Below are positions 62,580 through 64,000 of a DNA stretch of 64,000 nucleotides, in pieces. Positions within the stretch are counted from its first letter, which is position 1; every line of letters starts with the position of its first letter. Source of the DNA: Actinomycetes bacterium (lineage in GTDB: Bacteria; Actinomycetota; Coriobacteriia; Coriobacteriales; UBA8131). The position numbers and the translations under genes are program-made. Location: contig WRGR01000044.1 in assembly GCA_009787085.1 (NCBI GenBank), forward strand, positions 1 to 64,000. The letters are read 5' to 3'. The notes below the pieces were generated by a model, which made no database searches, had not been told where the DNA came from, and was given only the letters and a program-made list of their open reading frames with translations.

Positions 62580-63182
62580 CTAGGGGATGTCGATGCCCTC
62601 GTCCGGATCGTCATCGGCGGGTTTTAAGACGATGGCCAAGAACACGCAGGGCTCACCGCCAGTGGCGATCATACCGTGTCCGCGGCCGGAGTCGTAATAC
62701 AGGGTGTCGCCGGCCTTTAGTTCCTCAATATGGCCCTCGAAGGCAAAACGCATCTGACCGCTGATCACGTAGTCCAGCTCTTGGCCACGGTGATAGGATA
62801 GGTGGATCGGACGGTCTTGCTCTTCCGGAACAAAGGGAGCGGTGACGATGAACGGCTCACAGAGCTTGTTTTTGAAGAAGGCCGCCTGGTGCAGGTACTC
62901 AAAGCCAGTACGGCGGCAGATGGAGAGGCCGGTGCCGCCCCGGGTCAGCTCGTAACCCGAGAGATGCGGCGGCTCACCAATCAACAGCTCGATGACATCG
63001 ATGCCTAGGCGACGGGCACACTTATAGAGGAAGGTGAAGCTCAGCTCTCCCTTCCCGGACTCTTGGGTCAAGTATTCGTCGAGGCTGCGCCCGGTGGCCT
63101 TGGCCATGTCATCAGCGGAAAGCCCGAGATCTTCCCGAAGCGAACGAATGCGATTGCCGACCTCTGCCGGTGTTGGTTTCAT
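62580..63182 (-). CDS. XRE-family transcriptional regulator with C-terminal cupin
   Basis: IRSLREDLGLSADDMAKATGRSLDEYLTQESGKGELSFTFLYKCARRLGIDV...LSYHRGQELDYVISGQMRFAFEGHIEELKAGDTLYYDSGRGHGMIATGGEPCVFLAIVL. Confidence 0.9.
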   Translation of the reverse strand: MKPTPAEVGNRIRSLREDLGLSADDMAKATGRSLDEYLTQESGKGELSFTFLYKCARRLGIDVIELLIGEPPHLSGYELTRGGTGLSICRRTGFEYLHQAAFFKNKLCEPFIVTAPFVPEEQDRPIHLSYHRGQELDYVISGQMRFAFEGHIEELKAGDTLYYDSGRGHGMIATGGEPCVFLAIVLKPADDDPDEGIDIP

Positions 63183-63296
63183 ATTCCTCCTCTGTAAATG
63201 CTATAGGCAACTGCACCAACGGGGGGCATCAACAAGTGTCCCCCGTTGGTTGTCGCATATCCTGCTTACTGAGCTGTCCTTGCCCTGCTTTGGTTA

Positions 63297-63854
63297 TCAA
63301 GCGTGGGGCGTGGATAGCCTCATCAAAGAATCCGCTTGCTTGATGACCTCTTTTTCCGATATCTCGGGGGCATCATAAAGCCAATAGCGGACGATGCCGA
63401 GAAGTCCGGAAACCACATAGTGGAACAAGAATACGACATCTTTTGTTGACATATTGGGGTTGGCCTTCTCCCACTCCTCATGATAGGACTCATAGAGATA
63501 GTCCGTTACCTTGTCAACAAGGCTGCCGTCACGGGAATTGGCAAGTGATGCCCGCAGCAGCACCTTATGCTCAGCCGCAAAGCGAACCACGACCGGTATA
63601 ATGGCGAAGATATCCGACGACAGCTCGTCCAACTTCTCTTTCAGTCCTACGAACAAGTCGTCTTGCATAGCCAAAAGCAAGTCGAACTGGTCAGCATAGT
63701 AGGTATAGAATGTCTTCCTGCTGACAGCGGCCTCCAAGCAGATCTCGCTCACCGTAATCCGTGATACGGGCTTAGTCTCCAACCCATGGAGAAACGCATC
63801 GAACAGGCATTGCTTGGTGTAGCGGAGACGTGAATCTCTGGGTGTAACATACAT
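63297..63854 (-). CDS. TetR/AcrR family transcriptional regulator
   Basis: RLRYTKQCLFDAFLHGLETKPVSRITVSEICLEAAVSRKTFYTYYADQFDLLLAM. Confidence 0.9.
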   Translation of the reverse strand: MYVTPRDSRLRYTKQCLFDAFLHGLETKPVSRITVSEICLEAAVSRKTFYTYYADQFDLLLAMQDDLFVGLKEKLDELSSDIFAIIPVVVRFAAEHKVLLRASLANSRDGSLVDKVTDYLYESYHEEWEKANPNMSTKDVVFLFHYVVSGLLGIVRYWLYDAPEISEKEVIKQADSLMRLSTPHA

Positions 63855-64000
63855 GGTAAACTCTCCTTTGGTCTAGATGCTTGATCCGGTCACTTTGATT
63901 TAAACAACAGAACGATTTTCAATGCACAAGCAACTTGTTTAAGAATACACCTAGAGTAAACATCCGTAAACAGCTTTTTCAGACTAGAGACCTAAAGTAG

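Overview
The window looks like a bacterial chromosome segment of roughly 57% G+C (visual impression, not calculated). It is dense and mostly housekeeping, from an anaerobe; a Coriobacteriia-like actinobacterium is my inference only. From left to right it holds: a 5'-truncated anaerobic CO dehydrogenase (CooS) followed by three NuoE/NuoF/NuoG-type diaphorase subunits; ruvX-mltG-yqeG-aroB-pepP; a compact type IV pilus / T2SS-like cluster (GspF, four small pilin-like or DUF4860 proteins, PilT); an M29 peptidase; an orphan tungstate-type binding lipoprotein; an MFS transporter; secG; tRNA-Leu; nadE; recQ; an accessory island at about 22.5-26.7 kb; phoH-ybeY-dgkA-era-recO; a siroheme-dependent heme operon (ahbA/ahbB, nirJ1/nirJ2); pflX; queA; rnj; dapA-dapB; an M16 peptidase; pnp-rpsO; thrS; folC-valS; and a BMP/ABC nucleoside-uptake operon with deoC. 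The island carries a HTH-cytosine methyltransferase fusion, tRNA-Met, tRNA-Val, two tandem repeats, decayed genes and two orphan membrane proteins. The most unusual signals are: (1) a dispersed element at the 3' ends of six unrelated genes, which supplies the TAG stop codon in four of them and is followed by inverted repeats, three of which share a related sequence; (2) a 54-bp piece of the methyltransferase gene duplicated at the recQ 3' end, where it provides the recQ stop; (3) a set of gene fossils (DUF4143 ATPase, possible SDH-type proteinase, Fic N-terminus, others) around the tRNA island and the recO 3' end; (4) the CooS-diaphorase operon. I found no convincing complete new defence or mobile system, no CRISPR array and no transposase.
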